A stretch of 22,332 nucleotides of DNA from assembly GCA_965368405.1 (NCBI GenBank), contig CBDUMS010000061.1:1-22332 (forward strand). The letters run 5' to 3'. The translations under genes and the position numbers were made by a program. Numbering within the stretch: position 1 is the stretch's first letter; each line of letters starts with the position of its first letter. Below the pieces are notes generated by a model. The model saw only the letters and a program-made list of their open reading frames with translations, was not told the origin of the DNA and made no database searches. Positions 15,200 through 22,332 of the stretch are shown piece after piece. Origin of the DNA: S012-113 sp965368405. Its GTDB lineage: Bacteria > Bacteroidota > Bacteroidia > Cytophagales > Cyclobacteriaceae.

Positions 15200-16528
15200 A
15201 TGAATTCAATAATGATCGATGTGGCAGTGGCTACAGCTGTTGCTGTTCAAGAACCAACCATTACTGAGAGTATAGCCGCAGCTAACACAATTAGCGGTTC
15301 TGACGCCATGTTCACGGCAAATAATGTCTGGATGATGATGGCTACTGCTCTGGTATTCATAATGCATTTAGGGTTTGCAGGAGTGGAGGCAGGCTTCGGT
15401 CAGTCGAAGAATACTGTTAATATTTTATTTAAAAACACGATAACCCCAATACTTGGGATACTAACGTACTGTTTTGTCGGTTTTAACCTGATGTATCCTG
15501 GTGATTTTAATATTATCGAAGGGGTATTTGGCTTCTCTGGTTTTGGATTAGGGTTTGATCCTGAGGTTGATGGCACTTCCATAAATTATGCAGCTGGCGG
15601 TTACACTTATTGGACTGACTTTCTATTTCAGGGAATGTTTGCAGCAACTGCGGCAACAATTGTATCAGGTGCCGTTGCAGAGCGAATTAAAGTTTCAGGC
15701 TATATGATATTCACCTTGATCTATATTGGATTAGTATACCCTTTACTTGGTAGCTGGAAATGGGGTGCAGGTTGGTTGGATACTATGAATTTTTATGATT
15801 TCGCTGGTTCGACGTTAGTACACTCTGTTGGTGGTTGGGGCGCCTTGGCCGGGATAATGGTGATTGGTCCGAGAATTGGTAAATATGTAAATGGAAAGGT
15901 CGTTGATAAGCCAGGAGCATCTGTTCCATTGGCTGTTATTGGGGTCTTTTTATTATGGTTAGGCTGGTTTGGTTTTAACGGTGGGTCAGTCCTATCAGCG
16001 GATCCAGATATCGTTTCATACGTGCTAGTTACAACAAGCCTTTCGGCATGTACCGGAGGTTTATTTGGCTTCTTTACCGCTTACTTTACGTTTAAAAGAA
16101 TGGATTTTGGTATGGTCCTTAATGGAATTCTTGCCGGGTTAGTTGCGATTACCGCAGGAGCTGATGTAGTCTCAATCAATGCAGCTCTACTAATTGGGGC
16201 AATTGCGGGTGTTTTAGTTGTTCTTTCATCATTACTTTTAGATAAATTGCATCTCGATGATGTGGTAGGAGCAGTTTCAGTTCATCTTACCAATGGAGTA
16301 TGGGGTACGCTTGCCGTCGGGATATTTTCTGTGAACCCAATCCATAGCATCTCTACGCAGCTTCTTGGTGTCTTCGCCTATGGCGCGGCAGCCTTTCCTA
16401 TTGCTTTTTTAGTCTTTTATATATTGAAAAAGACTATTGGTATACGAGTTTCTGAACAACATGAGCTAGAGGGCTTAGATAGTCATGAGCATGGTATAAG
16501 AGGGTATACTATTATATATGATGAATAG
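15200..16528 (+). CDS. amt: Ammonium transporter (Amt family)
   Basis: A 442-residue membrane protein with eleven hydrophobic helices that carries ammonium across the inner membrane. The family signature DFAGSTLVHSVGGWGALAG is intact and holds the first pore His; the second is in VSVHLTNGVWGTLAVG, so the twin-His pore is complete. Early blocks such as WMMMATALVFIMHLGFAGVEAGF also match. The frame can be opened from a TTG at 15149, but the extra 17 residues look unlike Amt; the ATG at 15200 (or 15212) is a better start. Amt genes are often paired with a GlnK/PII gene; none is next to this one. The C-terminus ends HEHGIRGYTIIYDE, close to the usual EHGxxAY end. Confidence 0.95.
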   Translation: MNSIMIDVAVATAVAVQEPTITESIAAANTISGSDAMFTANNVWMMMATALVFIMHLGFAGVEAGFGQSKNTVNILFKNTITPILGILTYCFVGFNLMYPGDFNIIEGVFGFSGFGLGFDPEVDGTSINYAAGGYTYWTDFLFQGMFAATAATIVSGAVAERIKVSGYMIFTLIYIGLVYPLLGSWKWGAGWLDTMNFYDFAGSTLVHSVGGWGALAGIMVIGPRIGKYVNGKVVDKPGASVPLAVIGVFLLWLGWFGFNGGSVLSADPDIVSYVLVTTSLSACTGGLFGFFTAYFTFKRMDFGMVLNGILAGLVAITAGADVVSINAALLIGAIAGVLVVLSSLLLDKLHLDDVVGAVSVHLTNGVWGTLAVGIFSVNPIHSISTQLLGVFAYGAAAFPIAFLVFYILKKTIGIRVSEQHELEGLDSHEHGIRGYTIIYDE

Positions 16529-16594
16529 AGTTTAGCGCTTTTAAATGATCATTGTATTTTATTAAATTATTGCTGTATCTAGGTGAAATCCTGC

Positions 16595-16602
16595 TAGTTT
16601 TG
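16595..16602 (+). promoter_or_regulatory. -7 promoter element of rfbB
   Basis: TAGTTTTG matches TAnnTTTG, with a TTG 22 bases upstream (16570-16572), within the range allowed for this promoter class. The leader would be about 30 bases. Confidence 0.5.
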
Positions 16603-16637
16603 TAGCGTTAAATCGTACAAAATACTAACAGATTCTA

Positions 16638-17657
16638 ATGGCACATACATTTCTGGTAACTGGTGGCGCAGGTTTTATAGGTTCTAATTTTATTCCTCAT
16701 TACTTAGAGAGCAACCCAACGCATACAGTAGTAAATCTAGATTTACTTACCTATGCCGGTGACTTATCTAACTTAGCCGAGCTTGATAATAATGAACGTT
16801 ATGTGTTTGTGAAAGGAGATATTAGAGACAATGAACTTGTAACCTCACTGTTTAATAAGTATGATTTTGAGGGTGTGTATCATTTCGCAGCAGAATCGCA
16901 TGTAGATAACTCAATTTCAGGTCCATCGGCATTTATTGCCACAAATATTAATGGCACCTTTACTCTCCTCGAAGTTGCTCGTAATCATTGGATGGATGGC
17001 CCAGGGCAGGTGAAGGTAGGAAAAGAAAGCAATAGATTTCTACATGTTTCTACGGATGAAGTTTATGGTTCGCTTGGAGCGACGGGCTTATTTACCGAAG
17101 AAACGCCTTATGCGCCCAACAGCCCTTATAGTGCATCAAAAGCGTCATCCGATTTCCTTGTAAGATCTTACCATCATACCTACGGAATGAATGTTGTTAC
17201 TACCAATTGTTCTAATAATTATGGACCAAAGCAACATAAGGAAAAACTCATACCTACTATAATCAGAAAGGCACTCGCTGGTGAGCCCATTCCAATTTAT
17301 GGTGATGGAAAGAATATTCGAGATTGGCTTTATGTATTAGATCATTGTAAGGGAATTGAGATTGCGTATAAAAATGGACGTTCCGGTCAGACCTATAACA
17401 TAGGAGGTAAAAACGAACGAGATAATTTATATATCGTGCATAGCATCTGCGAGCTCTTGGATCAAAAAAAGCCTGGTGGTCATCCCGAGGGCTATAAGTC
17501 GTTAATAAGTTTTGTTACGGATCGTCCTGGGCATGACAGACGTTATGCCATCGATGCCTCTAAAATCGAATCTGAGCTGGGGTGGATGGCCGACGAGGAT
17601 TTTGAGTCGGGGATTGAGAAGACTGTAGATTGGTATATCGACCTTTTTTCTGCTTAA
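16638..17657 (+). CDS. rfbB: dTDP-glucose 4,6-dehydratase
   Basis: A 339-residue short-chain dehydrogenase/reductase that converts dTDP-glucose to dTDP-4-keto-6-deoxyglucose, the first committed step toward rhamnose and other deoxysugars. The NAD-binding motif TGGAGFIGSNF is at residues 8-18. The catalytic triad is present: Thr139-Asp140-Glu141 in STDEVYG and Tyr164-x3-Lys168 in YSASKASSD. Further family blocks are LDLLTYAGD, ESHVDNSI and TNCSNNYGPKQHKEKLIP. The length is normal. It is an orphan here: no rfbA, rfbC or rfbD gene lies nearby, so the rest of the pathway must be encoded elsewhere. Confidence 0.93.
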   Translation: MAHTFLVTGGAGFIGSNFIPHYLESNPTHTVVNLDLLTYAGDLSNLAELDNNERYVFVKGDIRDNELVTSLFNKYDFEGVYHFAAESHVDNSISGPSAFIATNINGTFTLLEVARNHWMDGPGQVKVGKESNRFLHVSTDEVYGSLGATGLFTEETPYAPNSPYSASKASSDFLVRSYHHTYGMNVVTTNCSNNYGPKQHKEKLIPTIIRKALAGEPIPIYGDGKNIRDWLYVLDHCKGIEIAYKNGRSGQTYNIGGKNERDNLYIVHSICELLDQKKPGGHPEGYKSLISFVTDRPGHDRRYAIDASKIESELGWMADEDFESGIEKTVDWYIDLFSA

Positions 17658-17768
17658 CAATTAGTTGAGTAAGATCTTCCTAAGCACATTTTTATTCTTC
17701 TTTAGTGAGAATTATGTATCTTAAACTTTTGCTTTAAGTACTACTTAATTGAACTGCTTTAAGAACCT

Positions 17769-19697
17769 ATGGTATTTGACTATTCGATCATAAAACTTAT
17801 TGGAGGCTTTATAATCGTTGCCATTGCTGCTAATGTAATTGCGAAGTATTTTGTAAAACGCCAACTACCTGTAATTACTGGATTACTGGTCACAGGTATT
17901 CTTACCGGGCCCTATGTTTTTAATCTGATCCCACAAAATGCAATTCCACATCTGGGTTTTATTAACGATATCGCTCTAGCATTTATAGCTTTTGCAGCAA
18001 GTGCTGAACTCTATCTTCGAGAAATGCGCTCGCGTATAAATAGCATTAAGTGGATGACAGCCAGCCAGCTTTTTGTAACCTTTTTCTTAAGTGCATTGGC
18101 TGTATTTTTTTTAGCTGATCTAATTCCCTTTATGCAAGATCAGTCTATTGGCAATAAAATGGCCATATCTGCTCTATTTGCAGTGATTTTTGTGGCACGG
18201 TCGCCGGCATCAGCTATAGCTATAGTAAACGAAATGCGGGCCAAAGGGCCATTTGTCCAAACTGCGCTTGGTGTAACTGTGCTCAAAGATTTCTTTGTAA
18301 TCATCTTATTTTCGCTCACCCTGGAAGTCTCCGTGGCAATATATTCAGGCTCAGCTATAAATTTAGGCCTTATTGGACTGCTGGCACTAGAGCTCACCGG
18401 TAGCTTTGTTGTTGGCCTGCTCCTTGGTCAGGTACTTATATTCTTATTGCGCGCTCCACTACGGTTTAATACGAAAAGTATACTCTTGGTCGTATCGGGA
18501 TATTTGGTATATCTGCTTCATTATTATCTATCCGATTTAACGATAGCTATGTTCAGTCATCCGCTTACCATTGAGCCGCTGCTCGTTTGTATTATCGGGA
18601 GTTTTATCGTTACAAATTATTCGAAATATAGAGCGGAGTTCCTGATTATTCTTGAAAAAGTTAGTCCTTATGTTTATGTGGCATTCTTTGTCCTGTCTGG
18701 GGCAGCAATGAACTTAGGGATTATCGCTAGCGTAATCGGTATTACGCTTATACTCTTTGGAGTTCGACTAGTTTCATTAATGATCGGAGGATATTTAGGA
18801 GGCGAGCTGGCGGGAGATCCACCATTATTTAAAAGATTAGCATGGATGCCTTATGTAACCCAAGCTGGTGTTGGACTTGGCCTGGCTACAATTGTAGCGA
18901 GCACCTTCCCAGAGTGGGGAGAGGAATTCGCAAGTATAATTATCTCTGTTATTGTTATTAACCAAATAGTAGGACCACCGCTGTTTAAATGGGCTATTAA
19001 TTTGGTTAAGGAAGGCCATGAAAGGGCAAGTGTTCCAGAATTTGATGGAGTTCGAGATGCAATAGTTTTTGGCTTTGAGCCACAGTCGGTAGCGCTTGCC
19101 AGACAATTGATGGAAAATGGTTGGGAAGTAAAGATGGCGACACTAAAGCAGGAATTAGATCTCTCAGAATATCCAGATCTGAATATTCAAAAAATTAAAG
19201 ATCTTTCACTCGAGACCTTAAATGAGCTAGAGGCTAAGCGGGCCGAAGCAGTTGTTACTATGTTAACCGATGAGGAAAATTATACAATCGCAGAACTGGT
19301 CTATGAACATATTGGAACCAAGGATATTATTGTTCGTCTGAACCATCGCTTTAATTTTAATAAGTTCCATCAGCTTGGAGCGCTTATTGTTGAGCCTTCT
19401 ACAGCTATCGTAAGCTTATTAGATCACTTTGTACGTTCGCCGCAGGCCGCCACACTACTCTTGGGCATGCAGGAAGATCAGGATTCTATGGATGTTGAAG
19501 TAATTAATCCTGATCTGCATAGTTTACGTTTAAGGAATCTGCGACTGCCGGCCGATGTGATTGTACTTTCACTAAAACGACGTGGCAATTTTATCATAAC
19601 ACATGGCTATACTCGTTTGAGACGTGGTGATATTCTGACGATGGTTGGTTCTAAGGAAAGCTTAAGCCAGGTGGCGCTTAAATTTGAAGGAGCTTAG
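17769..19697 (+). CDS. Cation:proton antiporter with RCK-like C-terminal domain
   Basis: A 642-residue inner-membrane antiporter of the CPA family. The first 400 residues contain about 12-13 transmembrane helices, with the conserved ARSPASAIAIVNEMRAKGPF and LGVTVLKDFFVI (Asp174, preceded by Lys173) that holds the ion-binding acid. Residues about 420-545 form a TrkA-N-like domain, and 555-640 a TrkA-C domain (LRLPADVIVLSLKRRGNFIITHGYTRLRRGDILTMVG). The dinucleotide-binding GxGxxG of the TrkA-N part is degraded to GFEPQS, so it may no longer bind NAD(H). K+ or Na+ export in exchange for protons is likely; the ion cannot be decided from the sequence. It stands alone, 110 bases after rfbB, with no Kef regulator beside it. 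Confidence 0.88.
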   Translation: MVFDYSIIKLIGGFIIVAIAANVIAKYFVKRQLPVITGLLVTGILTGPYVFNLIPQNAIPHLGFINDIALAFIAFAASAELYLREMRSRINSIKWMTASQLFVTFFLSALAVFFLADLIPFMQDQSIGNKMAISALFAVIFVARSPASAIAIVNEMRAKGPFVQTALGVTVLKDFFVIILFSLTLEVSVAIYSGSAINLGLIGLLALELTGSFVVGLLLGQVLIFLLRAPLRFNTKSILLVVSGYLVYLLHYYLSDLTIAMFSHPLTIEPLLVCIIGSFIVTNYSKYRAEFLIILEKVSPYVYVAFFVLSGAAMNLGIIASVIGITLILFGVRLVSLMIGGYLGGELAGDPPLFKRLAWMPYVTQAGVGLGLATIVASTFPEWGEEFASIIISVIVINQIVGPPLFKWAINLVKEGHERASVPEFDGVRDAIVFGFEPQSVALARQLMENGWEVKMATLKQELDLSEYPDLNIQKIKDLSLETLNELEAKRAEAVVTMLTDEENYTIAELVYEHIGTKDIIVRLNHRFNFNKFHQLGALIVEPSTAIVSLLDHFVRSPQAATLLLGMQEDQDSMDVEVINPDLHSLRLRNLRLPADVIVLSLKRRGNFIITHGYTRLRRGDILTMVGSKESLSQVALKFEGA

Positions 19698-19738
19698 ATT
19701 AACCTTCATTTCCTGATTTAGATTCAATTACTCTTTCC

Positions 19739-19746
19739 TACCTTTG
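19739..19746 (+). promoter_or_regulatory. -7 promoter element of the glyS cluster, close to the start codon
   Basis: TACCTTTG matches TAnnTTTG and is followed by CGGCT and then the ATG at 19752. The transcript should therefore begin at or next to the start codon. No TTG is seen at -33. Confidence 0.5.
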
Positions 19747-19751
19747 CGGCT

Positions 19752-21296
19752 ATGGCACAAAATGACGCAAACCTTTTAAAGAAAATTATTGCTCACGCAA
19801 AGGAATATGGGTTCATCTTTCCTTCTAGTGAGATCTATGATGGCTTAGCTGCAACATACGACTACGGTCAAAATGGTGTTGAGCTTAAAAATAATATTAG
19901 ATCTTACTGGTGGCGATCGATGGTCCAGCTTAATGAGAACATCGTGGGAATTGATGCAGCTATTTTTATGCACCCTACCACTTGGAAAGCATCAGGTCAT
20001 GTCGATGCTTTTAACGATCCATTAATAGACAATAAGGATTCTAAAAAGCGATATCGTGCCGATGTTCTGCTCGAAGACCATATTGCCAAAATCGAAGGAA
20101 AAATTGCAAAAGAAGTTGCCAAGGCTGCAAAGCGTTTTGGCGATGCCTTCAATCAGGAAGAATTTGTAAGTACCAACGGAAGGGTACTGCAATACCAGGA
20201 AAAAATTAATGCGATCAATGCAAAGATGAAGGATGCACTGGAATCTTCAGACTTAGCGGCGATTAAAGATTTGATTGTTGAGTTAGAGATCGCATGCCCG
20301 ATTTCCGGATCGCGTAATTGGACCGATGTTCGTCAGTTCAATCTGATGTTTTCTACCGACATGGGTTCGGTATCGGATGAGGCCAGCAACATTTACTTAC
20401 GACCAGAAACCGCGCAAGGTATTTTTGTTAATTACCTTAATGTTCAGAAATCGGGTAGAATGAAACTGCCGTTTGGGATTGCTCAAACCGGTAAGGCCTT
20501 TAGGAATGAGATTATTGCGCGTCAGTTTATTTTCAGAATGCGAGAATTTGAGCAAATGGAAATGCAATATTTTGTTAAGCCAGGCGAAGAGCTAACCTTC
20601 TATGAAGAATGGAAAGAGAAAAGAATTGGGTGGCATAAAGTTTTAGGGTTAGGCGATGAAAACTATCGTTTTCACGACCACTTAAACTTAGCACATTACG
20701 CAAATGCAGCTGCGGATATAGAATTTAACTTCCCAATGGGATTTAAAGAGCTCGAAGGAATACATTCGCGTACCGACTTCGATTTGGCTGCACACGAAAA
20801 GTTCTCCGGCAAGAAATTACAATTCTTCGATCCGGTTGATAATACCAGCTATACCCCTTACGTAATAGAGACATCTATTGGCCTGGACCGAATGTTCCTA
20901 GCTGTTCTATCAGCAGCTTATCAGGAGGAGAAGCTACCGGATGGCTCGGAACGACTGGTATTAAAGATTCCTGCTGCATTGGCACCAATCAAAGCAGCAA
21001 TTCTTCCTTTACTTAAGAAAGATGGATTACCTGAAAAGGCTCGAGAAATTATAGATCAATTAAAATTTGATTTAAATCTGCAGTACGATGAAAAGGATGC
21101 AATTGGGCGTCGTTATCGTCGACAAGATGCAATTGGCACACCTTTTTGTATTACCGTCGATCATCAAACCTTAGAAGATAATACTGTTACCATTCGCCAT
21201 AGAGATAGCATGGAGCAAGATCGAATATCAATAGAGGAATTAGGGTTGACGTTGGTAAAGCAAACGTCGATTAATGAACTATTAAAAAAGCTCTGA
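19752..21296 (+). CDS. glyS: Glycine--tRNA ligase, homodimeric class II type
   Basis: A 514-residue cytoplasmic enzyme that charges tRNA-Gly with glycine and ATP. It is the alpha2 (single-chain, also named glyQS) form, not the separate glyQ/glyS type. N-terminal blocks KEYGFIFPSSEIYDGLAATYDYGQNGVELK and GIDAAIFMHPTTWKASGHVDAF are typical. Class II motif 2 is at about residues 249-272 (FRNEIIARQFIFRMREFEQMEM) and motif 3 at 377-383 (GLDRMFL). The anticodon-binding domain runs from about 405 to the end (APIKAAILPLLKKD, QYDEKDAIGRRYRRQDAIGTPF). It opens a cluster with the two downstream genes (gaps of 13 and 25 bases). Confidence 0.96.
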   Translation: MAQNDANLLKKIIAHAKEYGFIFPSSEIYDGLAATYDYGQNGVELKNNIRSYWWRSMVQLNENIVGIDAAIFMHPTTWKASGHVDAFNDPLIDNKDSKKRYRADVLLEDHIAKIEGKIAKEVAKAAKRFGDAFNQEEFVSTNGRVLQYQEKINAINAKMKDALESSDLAAIKDLIVELEIACPISGSRNWTDVRQFNLMFSTDMGSVSDEASNIYLRPETAQGIFVNYLNVQKSGRMKLPFGIAQTGKAFRNEIIARQFIFRMREFEQMEMQYFVKPGEELTFYEEWKEKRIGWHKVLGLGDENYRFHDHLNLAHYANAAADIEFNFPMGFKELEGIHSRTDFDLAAHEKFSGKKLQFFDPVDNTSYTPYVIETSIGLDRMFLAVLSAAYQEEKLPDGSERLVLKIPAALAPIKAAILPLLKKDGLPEKAREIIDQLKFDLNLQYDEKDAIGRRYRRQDAIGTPFCITVDHQTLEDNTVTIRHRDSMEQDRISIEELGLTLVKQTSINELLKKL

Positions 21297-21309
21297 TCTT
21301 CTTGTTGCA

Positions 21310-22086
21310 ATGGGTATTGTAACGATCCTACTCTTTTTTGTACTTGCTGCGATTGCCTTCTCCAGAAAAATTGATGCAGTTTGGGAATTTGCCGCTACGC
21401 TTAGACCACTCCCTCCAAGCTATGTGCAGGCACTCGAAAAGCATAATAGTTTCTATCAGAAACTTCCACCAGAAAGCAAAAAACGATTTTTGCGGAAACT
21501 GCAACAATTTATTCGCACTAAAGAGTTCGTGCCACGCGGTATAGCCTTTGTAACGGATGAAATGAGAGCCCTCATCGGATCATCGGCGGTGCAACTAACC
21601 TTTGGTCTCCCTAATGTTACACTACGCCATTTTGAAAGAATCTTGATCTATCCAGACGAGTATTACTCAACCATAAACAAACAATATCATAAAGGGGAAG
21701 TGAACCCGCGTCATAAGGCCATAGTAGTATCGTGGAAATATTTTGTTCAAGGTTATGCGGATGATTCTGATGGTATAAATCTTGGTTTGCATGAAATGGC
21801 TCATGCTTTAAAGCTCGAAAACATGATTCGTAACGGGGAGCACAACTTTTTTAGCCGGACTGAATATAATAAGTGGCTATCCATGGCCGAAGTTGAAATG
21901 GCAAAAATCCGGCGTGGCGAAAAATCTCCTTTCAGACAATATGCAGGCGTTAATGAAGATGAATTTTTTGCGACCGGAATGGAATTATACTTTGAGCAAC
22001 CCCATGAGCTTAATCAATATAACCCAGAGCTCTACAAAACCCTCTCTAACTTATTACGGCAGGATACTATTCGGTTGGAAGGCTAA
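21310..22086 (+). CDS. Zinc-dependent peptidase, M90/MtfA family
   Basis: A 258-residue protein with an N-terminal hydrophobic segment (residues 3-18) that could anchor it to the inner membrane. The zinc site HEMAH is at residues 161-165 (LGLHEMAHALKLEN), and the third ligand is a Glu in NEDEFFATGMELYFEQP (about 216-218). This is the pattern of E. coli MtfA, an aminopeptidase linked to the glucose repressor Mlc. Bacteroidetes lack that Mlc-PtsG circuit as far as I know, so the partner is unknown. The gene follows glyS by 13 bases and precedes dgt by 25, so it is probably co-transcribed with both. The alternative is a mere neighbour effect; there is no functional link that I can see. Confidence 0.85.
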   Translation: MGIVTILLFFVLAAIAFSRKIDAVWEFAATLRPLPPSYVQALEKHNSFYQKLPPESKKRFLRKLQQFIRTKEFVPRGIAFVTDEMRALIGSSAVQLTFGLPNVTLRHFERILIYPDEYYSTINKQYHKGEVNPRHKAIVVSWKYFVQGYADDSDGINLGLHEMAHALKLENMIRNGEHNFFSRTEYNKWLSMAEVEMAKIRRGEKSPFRQYAGVNEDEFFATGMELYFEQPHELNQYNPELYKTLSNLLRQDTIRLEG

Positions 22087-22111
22087 AATGTTTGATCTTA
22101 GCAATTAGATT

Positions 22112-22332
22112 ATGAATTGGACAGCATTACTATCACCGAAAAGAGCAGGAGTTGAATATACAGATACTAGACCTGACAGAAGTGAATTCGAAAAAGACTT
22201 TGACAGAATCATTTTTTCTTTGCCCTTTCGGCGATTGCAAGATAAAACGCAGGTATTTCCTTTACCAGAGGATGATTTTGTACACAACCGGTTAACGCAT
22301 AGCCTAGAAGTTGCTTCTGTTGGCCGGTCGCT
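22112..22332 (+). CDS. dgt: dGTP triphosphohydrolase, N-terminal part (cut by window end)
   Basis: Only the first 73 codons are present; the gene continues beyond the window. MNWTALLSPKRAG and DFDRIIFSLPFRRLQDKTQVFPLPEDDFVHNRLTHSLEVASVGRS match the opening of Dgt-type HD-domain enzymes, which split dGTP to deoxyguanosine and triphosphate. His63 in RLTHSLEV is the first metal-binding His of the HD site; the HD pair and the other ligands lie downstream. It follows the M90 peptidase by 25 bases, probably in the same transcript. Confidence 0.9.
   Translation, partial: MNWTALLSPKRAGVEYTDTRPDRSEFEKDFDRIIFSLPFRRLQDKTQVFPLPEDDFVHNRLTHSLEVASVGRS

Overview
The window looks like chromosomal DNA from a marine-type Bacteroidetes, most likely Cytophagales. 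The evidence is: low G+C; little Shine-Dalgarno pairing; several copies of the Bacteroidetes -7 promoter element (TAnnTTTG); DUF6702 and DPP IV-type S9 proteins; PD40/OmpA proteins; and a YpdA-type bacillithiol enzyme. Genus cannot be fixed from the sequence. No rRNA, tRNA, insertion sequence, CRISPR array or phage gene was recognised.

Region by region. 1-2.6 kb: a DUF6702 exported protein, then two minus-strand genes, a patatin-like phospholipase and a six-helix membrane protein that resembles a potassium channel with an altered selectivity filter. 2.66-5.87 kb: a YpdA-like flavin reductase and an exported dipeptidyl peptidase IV. 5.87-6.52 kb: the most unusual stretch, about 650 bp without a gene. 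It holds four evenly spaced DnaA-box-like sites, an apparent structured RNA of about 330 nt ending in a strong intrinsic terminator, and two operator-like near-palindromes ahead of a -7 element. 6.5-9.2 kb: a two-gene operon for OmpA-type cell-envelope proteins. 9.2-11.7 kb: an all-alpha NTP pyrophosphohydrolase, a class 3-like aldehyde dehydrogenase and a small exported lipocalin-like protein, with convergent genes packed stop-to-stop. 11.9-14.7 kb: a large AsmA-family protein with a long charged coiled-coil tail. 15.2-19.7 kb: an Amt ammonium transporter, an orphan RfbB-type dTDP-glucose 4,6-dehydratase and a cation:proton antiporter with a cytoplasmic RCK-like module. 19.75-22.33 kb: a tightly packed cluster of glycyl-tRNA synthetase, an M90/MtfA-type zinc peptidase and the start of dGTP triphosphohydrolase, which runs off the window.

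Most genes are household or envelope functions and are not one pathway. The OmpA pair and the glyS-M90-dgt cluster look like real transcription units. The best candidates for something undescribed are the DnaA-box cluster plus structured RNA at 5.89-6.32 kb and the paired operator at 6.41-6.45 kb. Smaller oddities are the altered channel filter, the YpdA protein lacking the position-14 cysteine, and the AsmA coiled-coil tail.
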